NCBI GenBank assembly: GCA_009599575.1
Contig: VWND01000001.1
Location: 1,302,001-1,366,000 of the forward strand
DNA length: 64,000 nt
Reading direction: 5' to 3'
Source: Blumeriella jaapii
Taxonomy: Eukaryota > Ascomycota > Leotiomycetes > Helotiales > Drepanopezizaceae
The notes beneath the pieces are model-generated. The model saw nothing but the letters and a program-made list of their open reading frames with translations, searched no databases and had not been told where the DNA came from. The first letter of the stretch is position 1, and the number at the start of each line of letters is the position of its first letter. The position numbers and the translations under genes were made by a program. Below are positions 33,101-46,343 of this stretch, in pieces.

Positions 33101-36100
33101 ACCAGACGACAAGATTTGGCTCCACCCCGTCAAACCGCTCACTTCCTCGTCCAGGGCCTACGATCTTCTGGCAAAGACGACGCAATGGATTCGTGGGCCG
33201 AAACATGAATAAGGCGTTGTTGTAATTAGGATGGCGGGCTAGAAATTCGCGCTGTGCCTTTCTGCGCTGAGACGTTGCCGAGACGGCTTCTTTAGCTAAA
33301 GTCCTCGCATCCGTTTGCTCGTCAGACCGGGCGGAGAACTGGTGGGTAGAGTAGAACGGGTTCGGTTCTCGGTTCCAAACACGGCTTTTGAACTTGCTCC
33401 ATAAGTCGACCTTTGCTGCACCCGCGTCAGGAGGAGGTGTAGTAACAGCAGGAGCCTGCATCTCGTTCATTAACTCTTCATCGAGGAAATCTTTCACAAC
33501 CGCATCTTTGAGCAGCATTTCCATTGTCGCAGGTCCGTAGTCCAGTGGATCTTTCTTTGACCTAGCTCTTCCGAATTTAAAGAGAGCAGATAGAGACAAA
33601 TTCGTGGAACTGCTACCCATCTCCTTTCTACTCAAGAATGATTTGACCTGGTGCATTCGTTTCTCATCTTCCGAAACATCGAAATTCTCCTGGATGACAG
33701 CTATGAACATGTTCACCAGGATAAAGTTGGCAAGAATGAACCATCCAATGAAGAAGACAGCTCCAATCCAGGCGGTGTTGCGAGCCGTGTTGAACGCAGT
33801 AATGTTGTACAAATTCGATGTCCAGTTTTCGCTCGACAGTACTTGATACATGCCGAGAAAGGCATTGAAGATGGTGAAGAAGGTAGTATGAATGGTTTCC
33901 CCGTAGGGATCTTCCGGAGTCAGTTCGCCCCTGAAGAGTTGTACGGCAAATATCGACATCAAAAAAGTAATCAAGAAGACGAACAGCATGAGATTGCCGA
34001 TACCCTTAGAATTTCCCAGAACCAGCGTAATCAGCGATCTGGTAACCGGAATGGCCATAATTATACGGTATATTCGCAATAGTTGGAAAAGTGTAAGCCA
34101 ATTGTAGGCCTGTCCGGAATTGCGGATTGGCGGGAGGAGAATGACAGTCGTGATGATTGCAAGACCAAGATCGAATAGGTTTTGGTTGCTTTGAAAGAAG
34201 CCACGCCAGTCAACGGCAAAGCGCATGATAATCTCTACCAAGAGGGTGATGGTCACTACCATCTCAACGTTGTCGATAAAGGCCCCGCGAGACTGAGACA
34301 TATTCGCGCTACGAGTTGATTGCGTGAGTAGGTCGAATGTTATCACCAAGATCCAGAACCAGTAGGTTTTGTTGTACCACTTCTTCATGGTAGTGTGCTT
34401 TTTCGGGGCATCCTCCTTTCCGGAGGGAAGCATGTCTTTAAGTTGAGCCGCGAAAGCGCTCGCCCTTCCCTCTTCTCTAATGACCTGGAAGGATGATGTG
34501 ATAACAGCAATCAGCAAATTTAGAAGCCAAAGCGTCATAATAACGATGGCACCAGCGAAAAATAGGGCCGCAGCTAGATAGTCGGAATCCGTTGCATAGT
34601 ACATGAGGTCGGTGAACGTATTGGCGGTCATCACAACAAAAACCAATTCTAACGACTGAAAAATGTTATCGAAGCTGACCGTGCCGTTGTAGGGAAGCTT
34701 GTTGGGTGGAAGTTCGAGGCACAGCGACCCTCGAGGGCAAAGGTAGCCCTTGGAAGTAGCAGACCCGTTTCTGATCTGATCCGGGAAGCCGATTTGGTAG
34801 GGCATGTGAGATCCGGTCGCAGGATCGAGATGGCCACCGCAGAACTGCAAAACTTGGGTATATGCTGTGCCACTGCTATTGGTCGGATCTGTTGGGTCAA
34901 TCCAGACACATTGTCGATCGAAACTAGACTTGAAGCTCTGGACACCAATAATGGCGAACAAGAGCCAGAAGAATCCAATAAGAAATGAAACATTGAGGAG
35001 TAAAGGTGTGGCCTTCTTCAAGCTCCGAAGGATGATCTAGATACTGTGAGCATGATTCACAGAAAGTATACGTTTACTCACAGCTGTACCGTGTGTAAGA
35101 GCTAGCAATCGAAGGATCCGGAGACAGCTAAGCATCCGAAAGACGTACAGGTGAGACGACCCTTCGTATCCGCTTATGCCCATGAAGAACGAGATCCAGT
35201 AAGCAACAACGGCCATGAGATCAAGTCTATTAAACGAGTGTCGCAGAAACGCACGCCTTGCTAGCTGCAAACGCTGAGCTTGTTCCACTGTCCGAATGGA
35301 CTCCCCTTGTATTGCGGTGAATGATCGAACTATAGTCTGACCACCCAAGGCAGGATTTCGGGAAGGTTTGGTGGAAGAAGTTCTCTGCGGCTTAAAGACT
35401 GTTTGATATTTATCGATGAGAGTGGCCTTGAACCCGCTCTTGTTCTTCCTTGTACTATACTCCGGAGCATTCATGAAGAAGCCGGAAACGATGATTCGCG
35501 CTACAAGTTCCAGTGTGAAAACGACGAACAGACCGAACAAGGCGTAGTCAATGGGCGATTGACCCCATTTCATTGGGCGTGGGTGAGTATAGACACTTTT
35601 TGACGATTCAACCGCCAGAAGGACCGTCTGAACGACAATGAGAATCAAAATCGCTGGCTCTGTCAAGGGATAGACTAAAACATCAGCTAGCTTATTCCGA
35701 ATCTTGCTCTCCGGGGAGAAGATTCCCAAGGTCTTGCCCCTGAGCGGATTTGGAGGTTTTTGCAGCTCTTGCTCGAAACTCTGCTGCGGTTGAGCTCCTC
35801 CGAAGAAACGCAAAGCTTTCTCAACAGGTGCAGTGGGAAGATTCTGCTGGTAGTTAGGCCCCGCCGCCAATGGGTCCTTCTTGTGTTTGGGTTGATATCT
35901 CGACTCCGACTCGTCACTAAGGCTTCCCAGACTGGCCCTGCTATCAGGTGTATCTGGCGTGCTAATGGCCCCATCCAGAGCAGCTTTCTTGCGAGATTCT
36001 CGCCGCGCTTGTCTCCGCGCACTTGCTTCAATCGCTGCGGCTTCACCACTCAAATTGACAACACGCTGTGACATCGCACGAACTATCGATCCAGCTGTGT

Positions 36101-36862
36101 ACAGAACGCCTGCAGTCGAGGAGATCGTGACCTGTTCTGGGCTCCATCCGGAGCCAAAGTGTTTCCATAGATGCCCCTTGCTCTCAATCCAGCTTCTGGG
36201 TCTTCTGAATGGCCCCCCATCCTGTAACCACTTGTGTATCCTGAAGTCTCAAAAGTGACGCTTGGATTTTTGGAACCATCCTGCCGTTGTCGACTAGATG
36301 TGGCAGCGCTACTCATTGGTTGGAGGTAACTTGGGTCTGTCAGAGGCATCCTATCGGAATCCGGAGGAAAGTATGCAGGCTGATGCTCATCCATCCCATC
36401 TCCATACGGCGATACACCATCGAAGGGGCCGTAATTGTTGGACGTAGAGGACGACGTGTGGGCTCGTGGGGCGTGTTGGATATCTGGCACTAAAAGTCCA
36501 GCGAAACCCAATGCTGATGGAAAATCATCTGGGTTTTCAACATCAGATGAGTCGGCTTCGTCTTCTATCGTTACGCGTCTTGGCTGCGCCGGCGCCGTCG
36601 ACGTCGACACGCCGCCTCTGCCTTGGGCCTGTCTCTGCTCTGGGCTGGGAGAAGTCTCTCCCAGTCTCTCGTATCTGGCCCCCACGATTCCTCCACTCAA
36701 CGGCCTCGAGCCACCAGCTAACAGACTCCTTCCACGGGTGTGGCGCCTCCTCTCTCTGTCTCCCGGATCCACCGAGCCAGGCGGCCGCGTCAGGTCTCGT
36801 AGAGGTATCGACTGTGGAGGGGTCGAAGAATGCGCCGAATCTTGAGAAGCTGAGGGCGGCAT
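30117..36862 (-). CDS. CCH1: Voltage-gated high-affinity calcium channel Cch1
   Basis: This is the plasma-membrane pore subunit of the fungal high-affinity calcium influx system, which works with Mid1. Exons, as complement: 30117-30672, 30724-30813, 30866-32628, 32679-35036 and 35082-36862. It has four six-helix repeats. The pore filter residues read Asn in repeat I (TANTF, 34620-34622), Glu in II (SSENW), Glu in III (SQEGW) and Glu in IV (CGEGW): NEEE, as known for fungal Cch1. MSQRVVNLS precedes repeat I. The cytoplasmic C-terminus has an EF-hand-like segment (DPEGTGYISKEKF) and a Ser-rich tail. Start ATG is 36862. In the first exon the N-terminal frame (ending RSRSP) and the frame of TAGSIVRAMSQRVVNLS differ; either one base is missing near 36117 (about 2182 aa) or an intron 36110-36228 is spliced (about 2142 aa). 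Confidence 0.93.
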
Positions 36863-38247
36863 TGTGATTTGTGCCACGGACCCAGAGGCCTGTCTTCTGT
36901 TATGGTTGTGGTGGCCCAGTCTCGAGTTGCCTGGCGTCTCAGGGGATTGGGGGGTGCGTTACAGTCCACGCCACGCAAGCGGAAGGAAATCATCAGATGT
37001 CCATGGTTTCGGGGCGCAATCGCAGAGTGTAGTTGCCCAACAGACTGGCGAGTCCTCTTTCAGACTGAGAGTGTCGGCCGTGAGATTGACGAGAGCAATC
37101 GAGGTTGAAGTCGAGGCCGAGGCCGGCCGAGGTCGGGATTGACTTTTGATACTTCGAAATCTGTGCTCGTACGGAGTAACTTCGTAGCACGGCAACCTCT
37201 TGCTACGCACGCCGAGCGCGCCGAGCTCCGTGGGTCTGGTCTTGGCAAGGGTAGGGGCGTGCGTGGAAGCGGCGGACGGGACGCAGGACAGGGGATTATT
37301 TTGGGAACATCGATAAGGGCTGGGCTGGATACGGATGGCTGGATACGGATGGCTGGAAAATAGGGAGGCGGGATGATAAAGGACGAGAAAACATGAAGGG
37401 ATGGATGGAGGGACGGAGGGAGGGATGGGTAGGAGTATATAAGAGAACGTAGTATCGATTAAGGTCCAGCGGAAAGCGAAAACATCGCAGTCTTGACCTC
37501 TCAGGGGGCACGGAAACGTGCCAAGTAGAAGACTTATATACACAGTTTATGCGTAACACTTGTAGAAAGGTAAAAACCAATGGTGAGGAAAAAGCTTTTC
37601 CATACATTGATCTCTGATTTTTGATCCTGTGGCATCGCAGCTTTGTTATGATACTCTCGGAACTATTTTGTAAACGAGCCAAATCACAAGGTTTTCTGTA
37701 CGTATCATCGTATGCACCGGTACGACGTTATCTGCTGCCGCTTACACAAAGGATGTTAAAGAATGTCGTTGGTTTATGGACCCAGATAAGCGAACCATCC
37801 AATCGGTAATAATGAGGCAGGGAAGATGATTACTTGAAGCTGTCAATTTTCAATTCTTGCAGATTTCCAAACCGGCTAAGGGACTGTAACGTGCCCCGAG
37901 TACTTTATCTAGATGTTTTACATAAAAGTTCCACGCTACCTCCTTTGAGCTAAGCGCTTCCCAATGCAGACTAAGGCACATCTGCCACTAGCGCCGGCGC
38001 CAAGCATGTACCTCGTGTGACGAATCTCGACGCGCTCACGTCGTTTTAATCCCAAGAAATTCAACGTTCGTTACCACGAGCTTGGTCGAATCCCCAACAC
38101 CACAACCACCAACACGACCACCACGTTCACATCGCATCTCCAGAGCCAGTGGTTCCCACGTGCAGATAGCCACAGAAACTCCTACCTTCCCTTGCCTCCA
38201 TTGCTGCGATAAGCACGTCGACGTGCAGCGCGACCTTTCTTCCTAAC
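36863..38247. promoter_or_regulatory. Divergent promoter region between Cch1 and PHD-finger genes
   Basis: These 1.4 kb lie between divergent genes and must hold both promoters. A GGATGG/GGAGGGAC-rich purine stretch is at 37320-37435. No other gene is supported; open frames on the two strands mirror each other. Confidence 0.45.
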
Positions 38248-40989
38248 ATGGGCTCCAGGAAGCGAGGACGACAGGAGATGGAGGAAGCTGTCGAAAATCC
38301 CCGAGAGCCAACTCTGCTCGAGCGCATTCGCAATACGTGGGAGTTTGCGAATCTGGCACAGTGGATTTTCACCTTTGGTCGAGCGGTGAAGATTGATGAG
38401 AATCTGGGTATTGAGGTCCGACTCGCTCCCTCGGCTCTAGGTGCCGTCTCTCCCTTCGATCCTGTGTGTACTGACATGCTGCGGTAGGATTTGGAAATGG
38501 AATGCCTGAAGCATCACTCAAACGTTCTCCCAGAGATTGGTCTCGCGCTTCTCAAATTTGTCTCCTCACACAGAGGTTTGACGTATGTAAACTGGGAACG
38601 GGATCCCCAGCGATGAATAAAGCTGACCATGCAAAGGCCCGAGATATTTGACGAGTACACCCGAAGACAATATGTTGCTAAGGCTCCTGGCCGGAATCCT
38701 TTTGGTGTCGAAGAGGACCCCAAGAGCTTCAAGGACTTTGATATCTTCACAAAGGTGCGCTGTACCGAAGGGGAGATGAAGGCTTAACCCAGCTTACCTT
38801 TCAACAGCTTCGAGTTCTGCAGCAGCTTACAGTATGGACCATGAACAACCCCGATCGTATCCGCGACCGAATGGAGGAGCATAAGGACACCGAGCAAACA
38901 CTATGGGTAGGTGGCGGTATGGGATGCTGCTGGGCTCATGCTGACCCACACCGAACAGAGAATCGAGCCGTACGGTTGGGATGCGCAGGATCGTACCTAT
39001 TTCATTCTGGATGATAATCGCCTCTACCGACGCACCGATCCCCCCCCAGCACCCCCACCGGTGGCGAAGCCAAAGAAGAATTCGAAGAAGGGTAGGGCCG
39101 CACGGCGTGCAAGCAAGCGACAAAAAGTTACCGAGCAGGTCGAAAGTGAGGGTGAGCAAGCTGATGAAGCGCAGCTCGAAGAGAAGGAGAGTGGCAATGA
39201 GACTGCTCATCCTGAGGACGATAGCTTCGGTGGAATGGTTTGGGAATGTGTCGCAGTCACCCTGGACGAGTACAATACTTTCCTGGCTACCATCGAAAAA
39301 TCGCGAGACCCTAATGAGAAGGTTCTGCGGAAGCAGATCGTGGACGAAGTTTTGCCGATACTTGAAAAGCAAGAAGAATCCCGGAAGCGAAAACAAGCTC
39401 AAAAGGAGAGAGAATTACTAAACCTAGAGAAGCTTGCGACTGCAAAGCGATCTAGCAGAATCGCCGGCAGAATGGAGCAGAAACATCATGAGGAAGAGCA
39501 ACGTGAAGCCGAGCGCAAGAAGGCATTGGAGCTTTCAATGGCCAAGAAGGAGCAAGAAAAGTGGCAGAAGCTAGAGAAGGAAAGAGAGTCTAGAATGCAA
39601 ACTCGAGAGCAGCGATTAAAGGAACGAGAGGCTCGCCGCATCTTGCACGAGGAGGAGCTGGCTAACTTGTCCGACAATAGCAAAAAGATTGAGGCCGGAG
39701 AGGCTCGACTGTCTGAGCGCCAGATAAAGGCTGAGATGGAGCGGAAAAAGGCGGCTCTTGAGGAACTTGAGCAGGAGGATGACTGGATGTTTGATTGCAT
39801 CTGCGGATCCTACGGACAAATTGACGACGGTACGCACAGTATTGCTTGTGATAAATGCAATATTTGGCAACACAGCAAGTGCGCGGGGGTTAGTCAGAAG
39901 GAAGCAGACCGGGACGACTTTGCTTTCGTCTGCACGACCTGTCAACGCCGCGCAAAGGATGCAGAGAGAGCGAAGACGCACCCGCCGATCAAGCTCGTGC
40001 TCAAGCGACCAGGTTCCTCTTCATCAGCAGCAGCAGCACCCAAACAAAGTGGCACTCCACCTGCTGCCCCGCTGGCTAATGGCAGCTCGCATCATGGGCC
40101 CTCTCCTCAGAAAGCTCCTCAGTCATCTTCATCCAAACCAATGATACAATCTCCCCAGAAAGGCGGACAGCGCTCGGCTCAGTCTGGACCATATCCATCG
40201 ATGTTGAGTTCCCCAGCACCTTTGCAACCGCCTCGGAGCAATGGATACCAAATGTCGCCCCAGCGGCCTGCTTCTACCTATGTTGGTCCCTACGGACCTC
40301 AAGCTGCCACTGGCAGCCAGGCTCCGTCGTTATACAGTGTCATTCAGCATTCTGGCGTCCCGCAAATGTCTTTGTCTTCGCCCCATTCAAGCGGTCCAGC
40401 AAATTTCCATCTGCCCGGGCAACCTCCTGTGTTCACCTTCGGAACTAACAGAGGTCACCAGCAATCCTTCTCCAGAGAGCAGAATACACCGACTCAGCCT
40501 GCTAGATCTGTCGGCACAACACCTTCGTCTCACGCTCTGGTGGGATCGAACGGAGGCGACCGTCGTCGAAGCTCCTTCAACATGCCGTCACCCCTCGCGG
40601 GCGTTCCAGTTCTGACCCCCAATAACAAGCCAAACCCACCACCCACAATGGCCGCTTCAAACTCCAACAGCCCTCCACCAAGCTCCGACGCGGCAATCCC
40701 TCCGCACTCCTCTCCACTTCAACCATCTTCATGGCAGCCAGCACTACCACAAAACCCCACGGACTCTGGCCATGCATCCGCATTACCATCTGCAAGCACC
40801 GGCATCTCTCCTACCAAGCACTCGCCGCCCAGACAGTCATCGAATGGAAGCTTTGGCCCGGGCACCCCTTCAATCCTGCCGCCCGTAGCCTCTCTGACCC
40901 CAAGCTCCCCGCTGCAGAACCTCTCGCCCCCGATCAAGCATTCCGAAGCTTCTCGACCAAGCAGTCAGGCTGCGGGCTCGGAGCAATAG
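38248..40989 (+). CDS. PHD-finger chromatin protein, five exons, 836 aa
   Basis: Likely a nuclear chromatin-associated protein. Exons are 38248-38415, 38488-38582, 38637-38754, 38808-38906 and 38959-40989. The first donor (GTCCGA) is weak but is the only one that keeps frame into DLEMECLK. The N-terminal 160 residues look like a DDT/WHIM-type helical module (NTWEFANLAQWIFTFG, then LLKFVSSHRGL and RQYVAKAPGRNPFG), and RIEPYGWDAQDRTYFILDDN is the WSD-like block following it. A long Lys/Glu/Arg coiled coil comes next (about residues 295-430). The PHD finger is CICGSYGQIDDGTHSIACD, CNIWQHSKCAG and FVCTTCQRR, a complete C4HC3 set. The C-terminal 330 residues are Pro/Ser-rich and disordered. The layout resembles CECR2/remodeller-associated fungal PHD proteins; the exact complex is not known. 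Confidence 0.85.
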
Positions 40990-43900
40990 ATTGCGTATCA
41001 TGAACCTGTAATTCAAAGAAAGGCGACTGAGTGCGTGCGGGTTTGGGTTTTGCACATTGGCGTATTCTCAGGACGGAGGTTGGATTCGAATTTCTGCTTC
41101 GTGCGTGGTCGTTTTTTTTTTTTTTTCACAGACTATGGGGTTGTCACGGCCGCTTGGGTCTTAGTGATTCGTATGGTCGGGTTGGGGTTTGGGTTCATCA
41201 GCATGGGTGGTTAAGTGACTGATAGATGGATGACCGGTTTTCCCGAACTGTTGGAAAGATCGACGACAAATATCGCATGCATGGATGCGCGATATCATGG
41301 AGAGGGCGTAGATCTGACAGGATAGACGCTCGCCTTTTGTTTTCTGGCGAAGGCGAAAGCAGGCCAGCCCGCAACGAACAGGCATGCTGTGTACCTTTAG
41401 GTAAATGTAGATAATAGAGTGAAGTAGTAAATCGTTCGGACTTTTGAAATACCCACCTAGGTAGGTACCTTTCTTGTCGTGCTATTGCTCTTCTGATTAA
41501 GGTAGGCAGAGAGGTTAGCAGGCACGCCTTTCCCTCGTTTTTAGATATACACACACACGTGTGCTGTTGTTACTTCCTCCCATAACATCCCATCCCATCC
41601 CATCCCATCCCGTTCATCGTGCGTTCGGGAGAAGAGAAATGACGGGAGAGCAAGGGAAATGTCGTCTGATGTAGGTAGGTAGGTAGGTAGGTAGGTAGGT
41701 AGGGTAGGTATATACATATCGCTAATCTAGGTATACTACCTAGCGACCTAGGTAGGTAGGTAGTGTCGTTACAACACACGCGCGGCGAACCAAACGAGCG
41801 GCGAGTGGCGAGATAGAGATAGATGGTAGATAGGTAAGCTCGATCAGAAAGGTACCTTAGGTAGGTTGTAGGTCCCCGGTATCACGGCGCGGAAAGGCGG
41901 GTGTGCGGTTTGTGCGGTTTGTGCGGTGCTGTTGGTCGGGTTCTTGGTCTTGGTCTTGGTCTTGGTGTTGGGGGGAGGGGGGAGCGAGAGAGGAGAATAG
42001 GATGGGATGGGATGCTATTGATGGGATAGGGTAGGGTGGATGAACGGGACGGTTAGATGAGATTGAATTGGGACTGTGTAAGAAGACAACAATCACCCAG
42101 GTGTGAAAGAAAGATGAGGTCTGGTGTGTGTGTCTTTGTGTGCGCTCGCGGGCTTGATGGGGGCGGGGGGGGGGAAAGGTCGAGGATTGAAGGGCTTGGT
42201 TGGTCTCTGGAATGAGAATTGGGGTGGATTGATGGATGGTATCTGTTATGAGATTTGGGGTGGTTGATGGAGACAATAGTATAGAATGGGTGTATTGTAA
42301 AGAAAAAAACACTGGAAAAAGGGGGAAAGGGGGGACAACGGAAGGGAAGCAGAAGAAGAAGATAAAAGAATGGCGAAAAAAAAGAAGGAAGACATAATCG
42401 AAAGTTATTCGATATTAGGTATGAGGTCAAAGGACAACAAATCGCTATGGGATAAAATAAAATCAAGCAAGATGTAGGCATATCCAACACAATTAAGCAG
42501 TACCTATGTAGCATTCACAAGCTTCATTTAGTTAGATCATGCTCACTGCACAAGTGCGAAGAACAAAAACATCCAAGTTGGTGTTGTGAAAATGAATAGA
42601 AAAAATTGTTACCGTTGTATCTATCTCATCTCAATCCTTCTCATCAACGCAACATTTATTCACATTTAGATAAATGCTTCACCGTCTCTACTTCTCCTTT
42701 TCCAAAAACCTACCCGTCCATCTCCCCGTGCTCACCGTCTATCCACGCCGCAAAACAAGCATCTTCTGTTCGTTCAAACAAGTCTCACCTCTGCCTACCT
42801 ACTGCAGCTACCCGCGCCAGTTCGTTCGTTCGCATAAGCACATCCTCCCATCTGTGCACTACCGGGGCCAGACGCCAGACGCCATAAAGATCATGTCTAC
42901 CACCTGGCAGCTTACCTACTTGCCTCCTAAGCAAATCCGCCTCCCTCCTACACTCTCCTTCATCTGCTCTTCTTTCCCGTGGCTTGTTGTTAAAGAGGAA
43001 AGGGATTAGCCAGCCAGACGGAGGTACGTCCGCGTCGATATCTGCACGCACCACGGCTGCTTTCTGGGTAGCCCAAAACAGGGAGGGAGCTGCAGGTACT
43101 TACTGAGAATGCTGTTTCCCCCTGCAAAAGCCGTTTCCCCTACCGGTGGGTGAGTGCGGAGAAAACCGGACCTGGGTGTCTCCCAAGAGATCTCCACATT
43201 CCTGAGGCCCAGAACAGCCAGGGCGCCCTCTCGCTTCGTGGAGCGATCGCGTGTAACGTGGGCAAGCCACAAGAAGAGGAAGAAAAATGGGAAGAAGAAT
43301 AAGAAGAAGAAGAACCAGACGCAAGCATTCCTCGCCCACAGAAAGTGAGAGAGGCGTGCCCACTAGCCACGCCAGAGTCAGAGTCAGGTGGCTGCGAACC
43401 CGTTGCAGCTGCTTGCACGAACTGGTGGAGAGCAGAAAACAACCGTGTCAGAAACCCAAGCAGGGGGTGTCAATCAGAGAGCACTGGGCAGCTCCTGTTT
43501 GTACTCACCTCAAGCCTCGACAGACGGGAGCCCGCTAATCCTGGCATGTCTTGCTGTGTCAGAGGAAAAGATTTTCAGGGCTGCGAGGAGTGGTACTGGG
43601 TCGCTGTGCACGGCGGGTGCAACAAGAAAAAGGTAAACATAGCAGGCGTCTGAATAATACCTCGTCGGAAAGAGGGATTCGTGATAATATAAGCATCGAT
43701 GCTGAAAGCGCAGTCTGTCTCCACCTCTGTAGATTTTGTTTTTGCTCGCAGCGATGACTGTGCAGGTGGTTCTGTACGAAAGCAGTAGCTGGCCGAAAGC
43801 AGAGAGAGGATTTGCCCCTCGCCAAATTCACCCAATTCGGCCGTTTTCTTTCAGGACAGCCAAGATGGCGAATACATAAAGCTCAGCTCGATTTCCTTTC

Positions 43901-44713
43901 TTCGGGATCTTTGACTTCAAAACAAAGACCATCTCACCGTCCTGCCAGTACACTGTGTATCTCGCAGTCGTTGCTCCAGCCCGATCTTTTTTGTTGATAC
44001 ATCCTCGCCATCCCGACAAAGGAAACTTGGTAAGACCAGAGAAGCCTTAGAGCATCGTGCATTGCAGCCAGGGGTGCTGGACGCTGGGTGCTCACATCGT
44101 CACTGAACCCGCCGCTGCGGTTCCGGAACATCGGTCTGCCAGGGAGCAAGAGGCCCACTGCTGCAAGTCGGGTGCCCGCCATAGGTTCGTACCAAACTTG
44201 TTGACACTGCACGAGCCGAGAGAAAAGACAAACCATTCCCGTCTGATCCATCTCTCCGACCAAAAGTCTAATTATCGTGGCTTCAGATGAACCTTTGCCC
44301 CACGAGAGAACATCGCCAGATCCTCCTTCTAGAAGGTCAGGAGCTTTCCTCAGCACATCTTGCTGGTCTCAGTTGAGCGCCAGACTGCTCTTGCGGAAGA
44401 CGTGACAACCAACAACGGAATAGCTGTCACTCGACAACATTCACCTTTGGCTCGAGAATCAAATTCAATCAATAGGCCTGCGCAAGCGACATCAGCTGGA
44501 GACGACTTGTCGACACGGCACATATTCGCCGGATCCTTCCACTGGGAAGACGCATGCACCTGCTTGTCATTGCGCCCTTTGAAAGCATTGTGCCCTTCTG
44601 GTACTTTATCATTGCCTATACCAGGCAGCAATCCCGGATTCATTGACCACCAAAGAGAGATCGAAACCTCAATACCTTGAGCTCAGCTTTGCAACCTTTC
44701 CTTCTTCAACACA
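40990..44713. other. 3.7-kb microsatellite-rich intergenic region
   Basis: No gene is supported. It holds ATCCC repeats (41586-41611), TAGG repeats (41671-41710 and 41747-41763) and TCTTGG repeats near 41940-41965. The second half (about 42900-44700) probably contains the promoter and a long 5' leader of the HMG-box gene. Open frames occur on both strands but have no family features. Confidence 0.45.
41671..41763. repeat. TAGG tetranucleotide microsatellites
   Basis: A run of about nine GGTA units at 41671-41710 is followed by a second run at 41747-41763. Between them CTACC words give local inverted symmetry. Confidence 0.85.
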
Positions 44714-46343
44714 ATGTCGCATTCTCCGCCACCACCGAATGAAGGCGAGATCACTCAGCATGGGCTCCATCACATAGTCCAGCACAATACGAACACTTCA
44801 TATCCGCAAGAGCAACTCTACGGTGGAGGTATCCACCTACAGTCGCATTATGGCTCACCAGCACCCCAACAGGATTATGGATACCGCTACAGCCAGCAAC
44901 CCAGATACGCGGACCATCAACAACAAGACTCTGGAATGGGAAGCCAATACGTAAGGACCGTAGCGAACTCTCGCCGAAGTGTTGACTAACATCTCGCAGG
45001 ACGCTTATGGCGGTCAGTTGTACCCAGACCACTACAGCACTCCGGCGACTTCGCCACCAACCCCTTCAATGAGCTCACGGGACATGCGAACGAGAAGTGG
45101 CCTTGGAGCTGGCAGATCACCGCAAATCTTACGGCCAATGCCTGAGGGTCGATCGCGTGCGGTCAGATCGCCAAAGCCAAAGAAGACGAAAGCAGTGAAG
45201 CCCAAGGCCGAGAAGAAGATCGCGAAGCTCGACAAGCCATTGAGTGAATTGACGAAGGACTGGGAGCACCTACCGATTGTCGACATTGAGGCATACGTTA
45301 ACCGATCCGTAGAGGAGCGGAGAAGAGAGGTCGAAACTGGCAAGGTTCCCGGCAAGGTCAAGCGCCCCATGAACTCCTTCATGCTGTACCGCAAGGCGTA
45401 CCAGGGCCGGACGAAGGACTGGTGTCTCCAAAACAACCATCAGATCGTCTCTCAGGTCTGCGGTGACAGTTGGCCTTTGGAGCCTGACCATATTAAGGAG
45501 CAGTACAGCGAGTGGGCTAGAATCGAGCGTGCCAACCATCAGAATGCGCACCCCGGATACAAGTTCTCGCCAACCAAGCCAGGGACTTCGAAAGCATCGA
45601 AGAGGAAGGTTTCCGAGGAGCCTCTGACTGAGGAGTCCGATTTGGATGATTTCGAATGGCAGGGTGGATCGAAGAGAAATCCCAAGAAGCATCGTCCGTC
45701 CCCAAGAATGGCTCCTCACCCAGTTCAGTACCCCACAGCCGAATCGGCGTATCGGTACTCCTCCAGAGATAGTTCAACAGAGCCACGCCACAACTTTCAC
45801 CCATCCTCTTACCAAGCGAACAATCCCGGAAGACCGCTGCCACCTCAGTACAACCCATCGAACCTTCGTCAAGGAGAGTACTACCAGCAGATCATCCAGA
45901 ACAACCAAAACTTCGCCCATGTCGAAGATGTCGTTCTCAAGAAGGCAACGACTCCTGGACCACACTCATACCTGGGGCTTCCCGGCGGTCACGAGTACGA
46001 GATGATGCACTACCAACAGTACCAAGGCTCGCCAGCCCCTGAGCAGAAAGTAGATCCGTCGCTGGGACAGCACGATTATGCTCCCTTTGACGGCAACTAC
46101 CACGACCCCACTGGACAGCCAAATATGTACTACGCTCCCAGCCAGATCGGTGACCATCAATGGGAGGCTCCATTCGCGGCTCGTGAGCAAGACCCTACGC
46201 CGTTTATCGACCCTGCTCTCGGCTTAGATGACTCTCAGATCCACGACCCGCATGCGCATATGTTGAAGGGTAACCAGGATGGATGGCACGTGGAGACTCT
46301 GGACGAGGATGATCATTTCAACAAGTGGATGGATGGTGCTTGA
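44714..46343 (+). CDS. MATA-type HMG-box transcription factor, 526 aa
   Basis: A sequence-specific DNA-binding regulator. Exons are 44714-44950 and 45000-46343; the intron has GTAAGG, a GACTAAC branch point and a CGCAG acceptor. The N-terminal 80 residues are Gln/Tyr/His-rich. A basic segment follows (SPKPKKTKAVKPKAEKKIAK). The HMG box spans about residues 197-265: KRPMNSFMLYRKAYQ, DWCLQNNHQIVSQVCGDSW, then IKEQYSEWARIERANHQN, HPGYKFSP. This is the MATA_HMG subclass found in fungal mating-type and sexual-development factors. No second DNA-binding domain is present. The C-terminal half is Tyr/Gln/Pro-rich (YYQQIIQNNQNF, HYQQYQGSPAPEQ), typical of an activation region. It is not flanked by mating-type locus markers in this window, so it is probably a genome-wide developmental regulator rather than the MAT gene itself. 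Confidence 0.88.
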
